Source of the DNA: Leptospira koniambonensis
GTDB taxonomy: Bacteria > Spirochaetota > Leptospiria > Leptospirales > Leptospiraceae
NCBI RefSeq assembly: GCF_004769555.1
Contig: NZ_RQFY01000006.1
Coordinates: 62,001 to 126,000 of the forward strand
Direction: 5' to 3'
Length of the DNA: 64,000 bases
Part shown: piece by piece, positions 33,881-42,960 of the stretch
How positions within the stretch are numbered: the stretch's first letter is position 1
Layout: each line of letters begins with the position of its first letter
Translations under genes and position numbers: made by a program
Notes under the pieces: model-generated
Seen by the model: the letters and a program-made list of their open reading frames with translations, nothing else
The model's database searches: none
Told to the model about the DNA's origin: nothing

Positions 33881-34744
33881 TTGAATTCGGAACCCAATCT
33901 GAAAAAGAACAGAATACTTTTGATCCGCTGCAAAGATGAAGCGGGGCTGATCCATCGTATCACAGGATTTTTAGCAAATATCGGTGCCAATATTGTAGGG
34001 AACCAAGAGTTCGTAGAGCCCTTAGAAAAGGTATTCTTCATGAGAACCGAATACTCTTTAGAGAACAGCTCAAAAGAAGAAGGTCTCATCTCCGAACTTG
34101 CAAAAATCCTTCCTAAAGATGCTGAGCTTACTTTATCCAACCCAAGGCTTCCTAAGGTAGTTTTACTCGCTACTAAAGAGCCTCATTGTTTGGGAGATAT
34201 TCTTCTTCGTTGGAGATACGGAGAATTGCCCATGGAACTTTTGGGAGTGGTTTCCAATCACGAAATTTTAGAGGATCTTGTCCGGGATTTTAAACTTCCT
34301 TTTCATTGTATTTCCAGCGAAGGGATGAGTAGAGAAGAACATGAAAACCAATTGGATTCATATCTGAAGGAGCTCCAACCAGATTGGATCGTTCTCGCAA
34401 AATACATGAGGATACTTACTTCTGATTTTGTAAAAAAATGGGAGCATCGTATATTAAATATCCATCATTCGTTTTTACCTGCGTTCGTAGGGGCAAAGCC
34501 GTACGAACAAGCATATAAACGTGGAGTTAAGATCATAGGTGGAACAGCTCATATAGTGACAGAAAATCTGGATGAGGGGCCAATCTTAGTCCAAGATGTT
34601 TGTCATGTGGATCATGGTTATTCCCCTGAACGTTTGGTTTTATACGGAAGGGATCTGGAGAAGGTAGTCTTGTCCAAGGCTCTTCGCCTGCTTTTGGAAG
34701 ATAGAGTGATGATCTTTCAAAACAGAACTATTATTTTTGAATAG
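33881..34744 (+). CDS. purU: Formyltetrahydrofolate deformylase
   Basis: Hydrolyses 10-formyl-THF to THF and formate, balancing one-carbon pools. 287 residues from a TTG with AAGGAG upstream. N-terminal ACT domain (about 10-85: ILLIRCKDEAGLIHRITGFLANIGANIVGNQEFVE) then the formyltransferase fold with ILNIHHSFLPAFVGAKPYEQAYKRGVKIIGGTAHIVTENLDEGPIL, which includes the catalytic Asn-His pair and the Asp of LDEGPI. Complete and canonical. Divergent from the hsp20 operon. Confidence 0.93.
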   Translation: MNSEPNLKKNRILLIRCKDEAGLIHRITGFLANIGANIVGNQEFVEPLEKVFFMRTEYSLENSSKEEGLISELAKILPKDAELTLSNPRLPKVVLLATKEPHCLGDILLRWRYGELPMELLGVVSNHEILEDLVRDFKLPFHCISSEGMSREEHENQLDSYLKELQPDWIVLAKYMRILTSDFVKKWEHRILNIHHSFLPAFVGAKPYEQAYKRGVKIIGGTAHIVTENLDEGPILVQDVCHVDHGYSPERLVLYGRDLEKVVLSKALRLLLEDRVMIFQNRTIIFE

Positions 34745-34782
34745 GTTAGAAATGAAAAGAATATTAGGTTTTTAGAACATAC

Positions 34783-36189
34783 ATGAAATTAAAATACATC
34801 GGCTTTATTTTTTCGATACTACTTGCTTGTGTTCCTCCGTTATTTTCCTTTTACGGTTACGTTCCTCCTTCTGTGGGAGGGATGTTTTTTATTTTTCTGA
34901 TCTCAGCAGGATTATGGATTTTTGAAATTATTCCAGGTCATGCCACTTCTATTTTGATCATATTTTCAGAGATCATCCTATTTTCTAATCCTGGTAAATG
35001 GGAATTTTTAAAACAGTATGCAGGGCCTGGAAAGGCGACTCCTCCTGCAGTATTTTTAGCATCACTTGCGGATTCAGCAGTTGTTTTATTTTTAGGAAGT
35101 TTTGCATTAGCCAAGTCCTGCGTAAAAGTAGGTGTGGATCGCTGGCTTGCGAATCGAGTTTTGCCTTATTTCGGAACTTCTCCCAAATATGTTCTGCTTG
35201 GGCTTATGTGTATCACTGCTACAATTTCTCTTTGGATGAGTAATACTGCTACGGCTTCTTTGATGATCGCATTGGTATTTCCATTACTCATGGTTTTGGA
35301 TAAGAATGAAAAATTTAGAAAAGCAGTTTTGATCGGAATTCCATTTGCTGCAAATTTAGGAGGGATTGGAACTCCAATCGGTTCTCCTCCCAATGTGATC
35401 GCATTTGCAAATTTAAAAAACCAAGGGTATGGGGATTTTATTTCTTTCGGGACCTGGATGCTTCTTGCAGTTCCTCTTTTGATCATTTTACTTTTTGCGG
35501 CATGGTTTTGGCTTCTTCGTACATTTCCTGCGAGTGAAGGTTTAACTCTTTCTCTTCGTTATGAAACCATTTCCGAAGAGGGTTCCGAGAAAAAATTGAG
35601 ATTTGTTTTGTTTGGTTTTTTGGCTACTGTACTTCTATGGTTGACTGAGTCATTTCATGGAATCCCTGCAGGAGTTGTGGCTTTATTTCCACTTCTTCTT
35701 TTTACTTCTTTTGGAATATTAGAATCTAATGATTTACGTTCTTTGGAATGGGATGTTTTGATCTTAGTTGCAGGAGGGATCGCTCTTGGAACAGGAATAG
35801 AAAAAAGTGGGGCAGGGATCTGGTTTGGTGAATTGATCGGTAAACAAGCGGGTCCAGGAGAAAGTCTTTGGGTGCTTGGGATCTTCTTCTCTATCGGACT
35901 TTTTCTTTCTACATTCTTATCTAATACTGCTACTGCAAATCTTCTGGTTCCTTTGGCTCTTCCTGTGGCTGCACTTTTGCTTCCTGGAAATGAATCTTAC
36001 GCGATCCAATTAGTTTTAGGATCTGCGTTAGGTGCTTCTCTTGCGATGTCTTTACCTGTATCTACTCCTCCGAATGCAGTGGCTTATGCTGTAGGAGGTT
36101 TTGAGATCAAAGATATGGCTAAGGTCGGTGTGAGGATCGGGATCTTCGGTCTAATACTTGTTCTTTTGGGATTTTTGATCTTTAAATAA
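34783..36189 (+). CDS. SLC13/DASS family sodium-coupled anion transporter
   Basis: 468 residues with 11-12 membrane helices. The two family Ser-Asn-Thr motifs are visible: LWMSNTATASLMIALVFPL and FLSNTATANLLVPLALP, each paired with a re-entrant loop block, GGIGTPIGSPPNVIAF and LPVSTPPNAVAYAVG. These form the inverted repeat that binds Na+ and a carboxylate, sulfate or phosphate substrate. Which anion is transported is not predictable. No neighbour points to the substrate. Confidence 0.88.
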   Translation: MKLKYIGFIFSILLACVPPLFSFYGYVPPSVGGMFFIFLISAGLWIFEIIPGHATSILIIFSEIILFSNPGKWEFLKQYAGPGKATPPAVFLASLADSAVVLFLGSFALAKSCVKVGVDRWLANRVLPYFGTSPKYVLLGLMCITATISLWMSNTATASLMIALVFPLLMVLDKNEKFRKAVLIGIPFAANLGGIGTPIGSPPNVIAFANLKNQGYGDFISFGTWMLLAVPLLIILLFAAWFWLLRTFPASEGLTLSLRYETISEEGSEKKLRFVLFGFLATVLLWLTESFHGIPAGVVALFPLLLFTSFGILESNDLRSLEWDVLILVAGGIALGTGIEKSGAGIWFGELIGKQAGPGESLWVLGIFFSIGLFLSTFLSNTATANLLVPLALPVAALLLPGNESYAIQLVLGSALGASLAMSLPVSTPPNAVAYAVGGFEIKDMAKVGVRIGIFGLILVLLGFLIFK

Positions 36190-36316
36190 TAGATCCTGAA
36201 AATTCATCCACGGAATGCTATTAATTCGGAATGGATGATAAAAAATGGGGAATGAATCTATACTGCGTTAGGCGAAAAGAATTCGAAAATTCATCGGTCT
36301 GAATGTTACTTAAGGT

Positions 36317-37756
36317 ATGAACTTCTCCCTTAGAAGATTTAATATTTCCATTCTATTTTTTCTTATTCTTTCTTGTTCCTCCTCGGACCAATCCATTCCG
36401 TCTGAATTAGTTTTGCTTTTTGGAGGAGCTACAGAGAATTCAAATCCTTCTCCTCCTGATCCCCAAAAACCTTGGCCTAAATTTTTAGGAGTTTTTGGTA
36501 AAATGACTTTCGCGAGTGGCGCTAACGTAGATCCCGATGGAAATATAATAGCTACCGGATTTACAGAAGGGAATTTGGGCGGGCAACCTATGCTCGGCAA
36601 AATGGATTCTTATATTACGAAATACGATGAAGAAGGCAAAAAACTTTGGACGAGACATTTAGGCGGAGGTCCTAAAGACTTTTCTAAAGGAAGTACTTAT
36701 GGTCTTGCCGTAAAAACAGACAAGGACGGAAATATTCTAAGTACAGGAATGACTGTCGTGGAGAAATTAGACGGCCAGAATAAAATTGGATTCCAAGATG
36801 CTTATTTAGCGAAATATGATAAAGACGGAAACAAAAAATGGACTAGAATGATTGGTGGAGGAAGTAACACCGATTTTCATTTTGGAACTTCTGCAGGAAG
36901 AGGTGTTACCTCTGATCAGTTTGGAAATATTTATGTGAATGGAACTACAAATGCGGATACATTTTTTGGCGAAACAAATCCCGGCGGACAGAATGGATAT
37001 TTTATAGTTAAATATGACCCGGACGGAAACCAAGTATGGGCAAGAATGGCTCGCAATACCAATCCGGATAATCATGAATCGATCGCAGGAGATCTTACAA
37101 TAGATTCGAATGGAGAAATTTATTTTGTAGGAGCTGCTCAAGGCGGTTTTGATAATCAGACTGAGATCGGGATAGAAGACGCTCTTCTAATTAAGTATGA
37201 TTCTGACGGAAATAAACTTTGGGTCCGGTTATTAGGAGTTCCTGGTCAAATTTCAGTTGCGAATGAAGTTAGCATAGATACGGATCGAAACATTTACATA
37301 GTAGGGATTACGTCCGGAGAGCTGGATGGTCAAACGCCGATTGGAACAACTGACACTTTTATAGTAAAATACGATAAAGATGGAAACAAATTGTGGACCA
37401 GACTTATTGGAAATCCAGATTATTCCAGTTTTTTCAGATCAGAAACCCAAGGTTTCGGAATTACTGTGGATCCGAATGGGAATTCGTATATCGCAGGAAC
37501 AATCTCTGCGGTAAAAATACTTTTTACTAATTCGATCAATAGTGCATTCGCAGCAAAATTCGACACGAATGGGAATTTAATCTGGTCGAATTTGAAATAT
37601 ATGGAAAAGGACACTAAATGTGAGGTCCGCGCCCAAGATGTAGTCTTAGGTTTGAATGATTCCTTTTTTGTAGTAGGTTACACTTCCTGTCTTTTGAATA
37701 TAATAGATCCTGTGAATGGTATCAATAGCCTGTTTATTTCTAAAGAAACTCCTTAA
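36317..37756 (+). CDS. SBBP-repeat beta-propeller lipoprotein
   Basis: 479 residues. FLILSC (about 14-19) is a lipobox. The rest is a tandem array of about 50-60-residue units each with a KYDxDGNKLWTRLIGG core (KYDEEGKKLWTRHLGG, KYDKDGNKKWTRMIGG, KYDPDGNQVWARM, KYDSDGNKLWVRLLG, KYDKDGNKLWTRLIG) and an xDxxGNIYxxGxT strand. This is the SBBP seven-or-eight-bladed propeller common in Leptospira surface or periplasmic lipoproteins. The DxDGN loops may bind calcium. Ligand unknown. Confidence 0.88.
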   Translation: MNFSLRRFNISILFFLILSCSSSDQSIPSELVLLFGGATENSNPSPPDPQKPWPKFLGVFGKMTFASGANVDPDGNIIATGFTEGNLGGQPMLGKMDSYITKYDEEGKKLWTRHLGGGPKDFSKGSTYGLAVKTDKDGNILSTGMTVVEKLDGQNKIGFQDAYLAKYDKDGNKKWTRMIGGGSNTDFHFGTSAGRGVTSDQFGNIYVNGTTNADTFFGETNPGGQNGYFIVKYDPDGNQVWARMARNTNPDNHESIAGDLTIDSNGEIYFVGAAQGGFDNQTEIGIEDALLIKYDSDGNKLWVRLLGVPGQISVANEVSIDTDRNIYIVGITSGELDGQTPIGTTDTFIVKYDKDGNKLWTRLIGNPDYSSFFRSETQGFGITVDPNGNSYIAGTISAVKILFTNSINSAFAAKFDTNGNLIWSNLKYMEKDTKCEVRAQDVVLGLNDSFFVVGYTSCLLNIIDPVNGINSLFISKETP

Positions 37757-37778
37757 GTATTTTATTTCCGAAAACGAA

Positions 37779-37800
37779 TCGGGACTTAAAACTGTCCCGA
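37779..37800 (+). other. Hairpin directly before the capA-like start
   Basis: TCGGGAC-TTAAAACT-GTCCCGA, a 7-bp perfect stem with an 8-base loop that ends 3 bases before the ATG. It has no T run. It occupies the place of a ribosome site, so it may tune translation or serve as a processing point after the SBBP gene. Confidence 0.55.
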
Positions 37801-37803
37801 AAC

Positions 37804-39012
37804 ATGTTGTTTTTTCGAAAACACCTCATTATTAGGATTCGGATACTTTTCTATTTTCCGTTTTTACTCACGTTTGCCTGCGCAGGGGTCCCCGAAATTT
37901 CTTCCGGTTCTGAAAAACCTCCGGAATCACAGGCAAGTATAGTAGATAAGATAGAAACCCAAATAGAAAAGTTGTTTGGGAAAGAAGAAGATCCAGAGCT
38001 AGTAAAAGTACTACTCGGTGGGGACGTCATGTTTAATTGGGGGATCCGGGATACAATCAAGTCCAAAGGAGAACTCGCCCCAGTTAAAGGTCTTAAATCA
38101 GTTTTTGAAAGCGCAGACCTAAGAGTTTTAAATTTAGAAACTCCAGTTGTATCCGAAAAAAGTTGGGATCACGGCAAAGCTTACGTATTCCAAGCAAAAG
38201 AATCTGATCTAGAAACTATGAGTTTTTTAGGAGTGGATCTTGTCTCTCTGGGAAACAACCATGCAATGGATCATGGTCCAGAAGGATTGGAAGAGACACT
38301 CAAGTTTTTAGGAAATAGAAAGATCGCATCTATCGGTGCCGGAAAAAATTTAGAGTTTGCTTTTCGTCCTTGGATCTGGGAAGGAAAGGATACTTATCTT
38401 AGAGTGTATTCTGCAACGAATGTTGCAGAAGGTAGATCTCATTATGCAGGACAAACTCCAGGTGTTATGCCTTTGGATCCAGAACTGATCCTGAAAAAAT
38501 TCCAGATAGAAAAATTCCAACTGAATTCATCTAAAACTTCTAAAAGAGATAAAAAATCTAAACCACTTCTTCCGGGGAAACAATTCAGGATACTTTCTCT
38601 ACATTGGGGAGTGGAATATTCTCCTTTTCCAACGATTGAACAGAGAAAGATCGCAAAAACTTTAGCAGACGGTGGATTAGATATTATAGTAGGGCATCAT
38701 CCTCATATTCCCCAAGGTATTGAGAAGATAGGGAACACAATCGTATTTTATTCCTTAGGAAATTTGATCTTCGGAAGTAGAAATGCCTACTTAAACCATA
38801 ACTTAATCGTAATACTCCATATTAAAAAAAGCAAATTGATCAATATCGAACTTGTTCCTATTTTCGGAAAGTTCCAGAACGAGGATCATTTGGTAAGACC
38901 GCTTGAAGGAAAGGAAGCAGAGAATTTTTTAAAAGAAGTCGCGGTCCTTTCCCAAGACTTGGGTACTAAGATTCGGATCGACGGAGACAGAGCTTGGGTA
39001 GAGTTGGATTAA
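37804..39012 (+). CDS. CapA family (metallophosphatase-like) lipoprotein
   Basis: 402 residues. Hydrophobic leader ending LTFAC (about 22-26), likely lipobox. Then the CapA/PgsA domain: VLLGGDVMFNWGI (DxM metal motif), VLNLETPVV, LGVDLVSLGNNHAMDHGPEGLEETL (the NNH block), ILSLHWGVEYSPFP, and DIIVGHHPHIPQGIEKIGNTIVFYSLGNLIFG (GHHPH). The fold is a calcineurin-like metallophosphatase. Poly-gamma-glutamate synthesis is the family's first described context, but no capBC genes are here, so function is open. Stop overlaps the vapC stop by 4 bases. Confidence 0.85.
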   Translation: MLFFRKHLIIRIRILFYFPFLLTFACAGVPEISSGSEKPPESQASIVDKIETQIEKLFGKEEDPELVKVLLGGDVMFNWGIRDTIKSKGELAPVKGLKSVFESADLRVLNLETPVVSEKSWDHGKAYVFQAKESDLETMSFLGVDLVSLGNNHAMDHGPEGLEETLKFLGNRKIASIGAGKNLEFAFRPWIWEGKDTYLRVYSATNVAEGRSHYAGQTPGVMPLDPELILKKFQIEKFQLNSSKTSKRDKKSKPLLPGKQFRILSLHWGVEYSPFPTIEQRKIAKTLADGGLDIIVGHHPHIPQGIEKIGNTIVFYSLGNLIFGSRNAYLNHNLIVILHIKKSKLINIELVPIFGKFQNEDHLVRPLEGKEAENFLKEVAVLSQDLGTKIRIDGDRAWVELD

Positions 39013-39413
39013 GCTACCTGAGCCCAGTTTTCTATTCTCAATCCTGGAATTTTTTGAAAATGTCTTTCGTTATTCGTAACTAAAGTATAGTTCAAATACA
39101 AAGCTGTAGATCCGATGAGTAGATCAAAGTCCTCTACTGTATTTCCTTTTTTCTGCTGAATAGCCTTGAGTTCTCCATAGGTTTCCATAATTCCTTCGGT
39201 CAATTCTATCACTGGAAAAAGTTCGGCGATCCTTCGGACCGTCGCCAGATTTCTTTCCTTGTAGGTAGATTTCTGGGCACCAAAGATCAATTCTCCATAA
39301 GTGATTACGGAAACTGATTTGATGGAATTTTTACGGTCCAAAAAATTTTGCCGAACGATTGGATCTTCTTTTAAGCTATAGATGATAATATCAGTATCAA
39401 TCAAATAGCTCAT
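39009..39413 (-). CDS. vapC: PIN-domain toxin, VapC family
   Basis: Mg2+-dependent ribonuclease toxin of a type II toxin-antitoxin pair. 134 residues from the ATG at 39413 (GGGA upstream); an ATG two codons earlier is possible. PIN residues: Asp in MSYLIDTDIIIY, Glu in TYGELIFGA, Asp in VEDFDLLIGSTAL and NNERHF near the end. The start lies inside the antitoxin gene, giving about 17 bases of overlap and coupled translation. Confidence 0.9.
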   Translation of the reverse strand: MSYLIDTDIIIYSLKEDPIVRQNFLDRKNSIKSVSVITYGELIFGAQKSTYKERNLATVRRIAELFPVIELTEGIMETYGELKAIQQKKGNTVEDFDLLIGSTALYLNYTLVTNNERHFQKIPGLRIENWAQVA

Positions 39414-39675
39414 CTGCATCTTTCCCTAATGTGTTTTTGGTTCGAGAGGAGCGTATGTCCTTTGCGATCTTATCAGGACCTCTGTCGTCCACCCAGGAAC
39501 CTGATAATTCTAAGAAACCCAAGGTCTTACGTTCGGATTCTTTATTGTCGTGTGCTAGATAGTTCTCTATTAAAAGAACTACTTCTTGGCTAACGGATCT
39601 GTGTTCCATTTCGGCTCTCCTTTTTAATGCTTCGTAGAGTCTGTCGTCTATGTCCCTGACTTGTAAGTTTGCCAT
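39397..39675 (-). CDS. vapB: Ribbon-helix-helix antitoxin, VapB/FitA-like
   Basis: 92 residues. N-terminal RHH DNA-binding segment (about 1-42): MANLQVRDIDDRLYEALKRRAEMEHRSVSQEVVLLIENYL, with the FitA-like LQVRxID beta strand. The C-terminal tail (60-92) is charged and flexible, the part expected to block the VapC active site. Antitoxin-first order and overlap are typical. It should repress its own promoter through the palindromes upstream. Confidence 0.85.
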   Translation of the reverse strand: MANLQVRDIDDRLYEALKRRAEMEHRSVSQEVVLLIENYLAHDNKESERKTLGFLELSGSWVDDRGPDKIAKDIRSSRTKNTLGKDADELFD

Positions 39676-39737
39676 AACCTGAACCTCTCAGATTATGGTG
39701 CGCCAACTTCATGAAATCGCAAGCAGAATTCATGAAA
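39672..39737. promoter_or_regulatory. Putative vapBC operator region
   Basis: CCATAA (39672-39677) and TTATGG (39693-39698) form a dyad overlapping the vapB start and ribosome site. Further upstream TTCATGAAA occurs twice (39708-39716 and 39729-39737), itself palindromic and spaced 21 bp, two helical turns. This suits binding by a tetramer of the RHH antitoxin, but no binding data support it. Confidence 0.45.
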
Positions 39738-39991
39738 CCCGGGATCGTAAGGCGGAAAAGACATTCCCTCGCATTTTGGAAAGTCAAAGAATGGATTAAG
39801 AAAATTGGAATTAGAAATAGAGAAGGTTAGTGGAATATTGATTCTAATTACGCCTTAGCGCCATTTTGGGAGCTAAGACGCCCAAATCTATTCCACTTGA
39901 CCCCTTGCCCCTAAGGCCGAAAATAGGACAAAATTCGGTTCTTCTGCTCGCCGCATTTGCGCAGACGGGCATTTTCCCATAGGAGAAACTT
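39676..39991. other. 316-base gap between vapB and rpsF
   Basis: Divergent control region. The left 60 bases hold the vapBC operator candidates. The right half must hold the rpsF operon promoter; a CTTAGC...GCTAAG hairpin (about 39851-39877) and a TTGACC sit there, but I see no convincing -10. No convincing coding frame. Confidence 0.6.
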
Positions 39992-40267
39992 TTGAGAAAC
40001 TACGAGATTACTACAATCACGCGTTCAACCGCGAAGGAAGTTGCTAAAACTGAAGTCCTTGAGATCTTCAAAAAGCATTCCATCAACGTTACCGCTGAAG
40101 AAGAATGGGGTCAAAAGAAACTTTGGCATCCAATCCAACACCAAGACTACGGAATATTCACACACTTCAAAGTGAATGCAGAACAATCCGCCTTAGAAAA
40201 GGTAGAGCGTGACTTTGGTCTTAACCAAAATTTACTTCGCTCTATGATCGTCCGCCTCAATGGCTAA
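39992..40267 (+). CDS. rpsF: 30S ribosomal protein bS6
   Basis: 91 residues from TTG with AGGAG 6 bases upstream. Family features: NYEITTITRS at the N-terminus, KKLWHPIQHQDYGIFTHFKVNAEQSALEKVERDFGLNQNLLRSMIVRL. bS6 binds bS18 and the central domain of 16S rRNA in the 30S platform. First gene of rpsF-ssb-rpsR-rplI-dnaB; overlaps ssb by 8 bases. Confidence 0.93.
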   Translation: MRNYEITTITRSTAKEVAKTEVLEIFKKHSINVTAEEEWGQKKLWHPIQHQDYGIFTHFKVNAEQSALEKVERDFGLNQNLLRSMIVRLNG

Positions 40268-40700
40268 CGATATCAATCGGGTGACCCTTGTTGGGCGCCT
40301 GACCCGTGATCCGGAATTCAAAACCGTAAACGGGACTTCTCTTGTGAATTTTTCCTTAGCTAACGGTCGCACTTATGTAACCGGCGGAGAGAAAAAAGAG
40401 GAAACTCATTTTTTCGACTGCGAGGCTTGGGGAAAAGGCGCGGATATCATCCAGCAATACTGCAAGAAAGGCAAACAACTCGTGATCGAGGGACGCCTTA
40501 AGCAGGACACCTGGGAAACCATGGAAGGCAAGAAGGCCTCCCGCATTCGTATCGTTGTGGAAAATTTCCAGATGATCGGTGGTGCAAGGGAGAATGGAGG
40601 CGGAGAGTACGGCTCTTCCGCTAATAGCGGATCTTCTTCTTATTCATCTGCTCAAGATGATATGGGAAGTTCTGCAATGGACGACGATATACCTTTTTAA
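40260..40700 (+). CDS. ssb: Single-stranded DNA-binding protein
   Basis: 146 residues: OB fold (about 1-110) with [70 protein letters not shown], then a Gly/Ser linker and the acidic DDDIPF tip that recruits SSB partners. Acts as a tetramer at replication forks. Placed between rpsF and rpsR as in many bacteria. Confidence 0.95.
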   Translation: MANDINRVTLVGRLTRDPEFKTVNGTSLVNFSLANGRTYVTGGEKKEETHFFDCEAWGKGADIIQQYCKKGKQLVIEGRLKQDTWETMEGKKASRIRIVVENFQMIGGARENGGGEYGSSANSGSSSYSSAQDDMGSSAMDDDIPF

Positions 40701-40714
40701 CGAGGACAACATTC

Positions 40715-41029
40715 ATGTCAGATAATGAAACACAAGAAGAATTAAAGCAGGATGTAGCTGCTGAGGGCATGCCTTTAGATCAAGACGGAGGACGCCCCCC
40801 TAAAAAACAAAACAAGTATAAGAAGAAAGTTTGCCGTTTTACTGCAGACCCTGAACTTGCTAAACAAATTAATTATAAGAATACCGAACTTCTAGAAAGA
40901 TTTATCACTAACCGTGGTAAGATCATTCCAAGAAGAATTACTGGAACTTCTGCAAAGTATCAAAGAATACTTGCTAGAGAGATCCGCAAAGCGCGCAGCA
41001 TCGGTCTTCTACCGTTCAAAGTAAACTAA
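40715..41029 (+). CDS. rpsR: 30S ribosomal protein bS18
   Basis: 104 residues. The conserved core [65 protein letters not shown] is complete. The N-terminus carries an extra acidic stretch of about 30 residues ([26 protein letters not shown]) before the core, longer than in E. coli. A single Cys remains of the zinc-type set, so this is a C-minus form. Confidence 0.94.
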   Translation: MSDNETQEELKQDVAAEGMPLDQDGGRPPKKQNKYKKKVCRFTADPELAKQINYKNTELLERFITNRGKIIPRRITGTSAKYQRILAREIRKARSIGLLPFKVN

Positions 41030-41039
41030 GGAGAAACTA

Positions 41040-41504
41040 ATGAGAGTAATATTACAAAAAGATGTTTCTAACTTAGGAGACGCTGGAGACGTTAAGGAAG
41101 TAGCGGACGGTTTCGCTCGTAATTTTCTTTTCCCTCAAAGACTCGCTGTAAGAGCTTCTGAAGGTAAGACCAAAATGGCTCTTCACCAAAAGAAACTTGC
41201 AGATCTTAAAAAAGACAAACGTAAGAAAGATATGGAATCTGTATCTTCTGGATTGAACGGAAAAGAATTCGAAATTTCCGTTAAAACCGGAGGTGGGGAT
41301 AAACTTTTTGGAGCGGTAACTCCAGCTGATGTAGCTGCTCTGTTAAAAACTGCAGGATTCGAAATTGACAAACGTAAAATCGAATTTGCAGAACCTATCC
41401 GTAACCTAGGTTCCTATAAATTGAAAGTGCGTCTTGCAGAAGGTATCCTCCCGACTATCACAGTTCATGTGAAGAAAGAGGAAGTCGTTTCTACAGAAGC
41501 GTAA
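41040..41504 (+). CDS. rplI: 50S ribosomal protein bL9
   Basis: 154 residues. N-terminal domain MRVILQKDVSNLGDAGDVKEVADGFARNFLFPQRLAVRAS, a long connecting helix and the C-terminal rRNA-binding domain (KLFGAVTPADVAALL, FAEPIRNLGSYKLKVRL). AAGGAG precedes the ATG. Fourth gene of the operon. Confidence 0.95.
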   Translation: MRVILQKDVSNLGDAGDVKEVADGFARNFLFPQRLAVRASEGKTKMALHQKKLADLKKDKRKKDMESVSSGLNGKEFEISVKTGGGDKLFGAVTPADVAALLKTAGFEIDKRKIEFAEPIRNLGSYKLKVRLAEGILPTITVHVKKEEVVSTEA

Positions 41505-41516
41505 GCCGGAGCAAAA

Positions 41517-42839
41517 ATGCAAGCCGACTCCTTGTTTGAACTGGAATCCGAGAAATCTTTTCTCGGATTTCTGCTTCTTAAAGGAGCGGATAATCTAATC
41601 GATATCCCCCTCGTTCCTGAGGATTTTTACCAAGATACAAACAGAAGGATTTACAAGGCAATTCTGGACCTTGTGGATAAAAGGATCGCAGTAGATCCGG
41701 TTTCAGTCCTAAACTTCTTAAAAGAAAACTCCCTACTCAAAGATCCCGAAAGAGAATATGAATATATTTATTCTCTCTATAAGGATTCTGTAGTTTCCCA
41801 TCCACTGGGTTATTATGCGGAAAGGATCAAACGTCTTTCCGAAAGAAGAAAATATTCTAAATTATTAATGAACGCCCTAGAGCTTATCCAGAAAGAGCCG
41901 GGCGAAAACGAATCTGTATTCAATCAGATCGAACAAAGTCTTACAGATGTTTCTAGGTCTGCGGATGTAAAAGGACTTCTTCCTGTTTCTGGGGATAAGG
42001 CGGCTCTTTCTGAATATATCAAAGATATTATGGAGAGTAGAGGCCAGATCAAGGGTCTCAGAACCAATTTTACTCAATTCGATGAGATGACTTCCGGTCT
42101 AAAAGAATATGAGATGATGGTCCTAGCAGCGAGACCTGGTAACGGTAAGACTACCTTGGCTCTAAATATTGCATCCAACGTTGCACTAATCCATAACAGA
42201 CCAGTGGTGATCTTTTCATTAGAGATGAGTAGAATGGAACTTTTACTCAAACTTGTATGCTCTTATGCGCAGGTGGAATCCAATAAATTAAAACGTTCCG
42301 AAGTAACTAAGTCAGATGCCCCAAAGCTAATCGAAGCAATCATTAAGGTAACTTCTTCTCCCATTTATATAGATGACTCTGGTGCACTGAGTGTGGACGA
42401 TTTTAAGGGAAGGGTTCGTAAACTTCTTACCAACGAAAATCTTGGGCTCATCATCGTGGACTATCTTCAGCTCATGAACGATCCCAAAAACAGGGATGGG
42501 GGAAGACAACAAGAGGTTTCCTCGATTTCCAGAGCACTCAAGCAGATGGCCAAAGAAGCAAGATGCCCTGTGATCGCACTTTCCCAGATGAACCGTTCCA
42601 TTGAGCAGAGATCCAAGGACCAAAGACCTCAACTTGCCGACTTAAGAGAGTCAGGTGCAATCGAGCAGGACGCGGATATTGTTACATTCATCTATCGTGG
42701 AGAGAAGGGAAAGGACGAAGAGGAAGATCCTAGAATGAAAGGAATGGCGGAGATTATCATCGCCAAAAACAGGTCCGGACCAACAGGCTCTTTTCCACTT
42801 GCCTTCCGACCTGAACTTTCCAGATTTGATAACGTGTAG
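41517..42839 (+). CDS. dnaB: Replicative DNA helicase
   Basis: Hexameric fork helicase. 440 residues: N-terminal helical domain ([29 protein letters not shown]), then the RecA-like ATPase with Walker [36 protein letters not shown], Walker [11 protein letters not shown], and [36 protein letters not shown] with the arginine finger region. Typical length, no intein. A weak GC hairpin follows the stop. Confidence 0.95.
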   Translation: MQADSLFELESEKSFLGFLLLKGADNLIDIPLVPEDFYQDTNRRIYKAILDLVDKRIAVDPVSVLNFLKENSLLKDPEREYEYIYSLYKDSVVSHPLGYYAERIKRLSERRKYSKLLMNALELIQKEPGENESVFNQIEQSLTDVSRSADVKGLLPVSGDKAALSEYIKDIMESRGQIKGLRTNFTQFDEMTSGLKEYEMMVLAARPGNGKTTLALNIASNVALIHNRPVVIFSLEMSRMELLLKLVCSYAQVESNKLKRSEVTKSDAPKLIEAIIKVTSSPIYIDDSGALSVDDFKGRVRKLLTNENLGLIIVDYLQLMNDPKNRDGGRQQEVSSISRALKQMAKEARCPVIALSQMNRSIEQRSKDQRPQLADLRESGAIEQDADIVTFIYRGEKGKDEEEDPRMKGMAEIIIAKNRSGPTGSFPLAFRPELSRFDNV

Positions 42840-42841
42840 TC

Positions 42842-42854
42842 CCGGCAAGGCCGG
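42842..42854 (+). terminator. Possible weak terminator after dnaB
   Basis: CCGGC-AAG-GCCGG followed by AATTTA; a short 5-bp GC stem with a 3-base loop and only a partial T run. Confidence 0.3.
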
Positions 42855-42960
42855 AATTTACGGAACCGTCTTTATTAATCGAAATGACGGCTCGGTGTGT
42901 CTGTTCTGAAAAATATTCGGAACGAGTTATTATATTAATAAATAAGGAACTGGAATTTCT

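Noticed and set aside
39892..39930. rpsF promoter from TTGACC
   Set aside because: No acceptable -10 at 16-18 bases.
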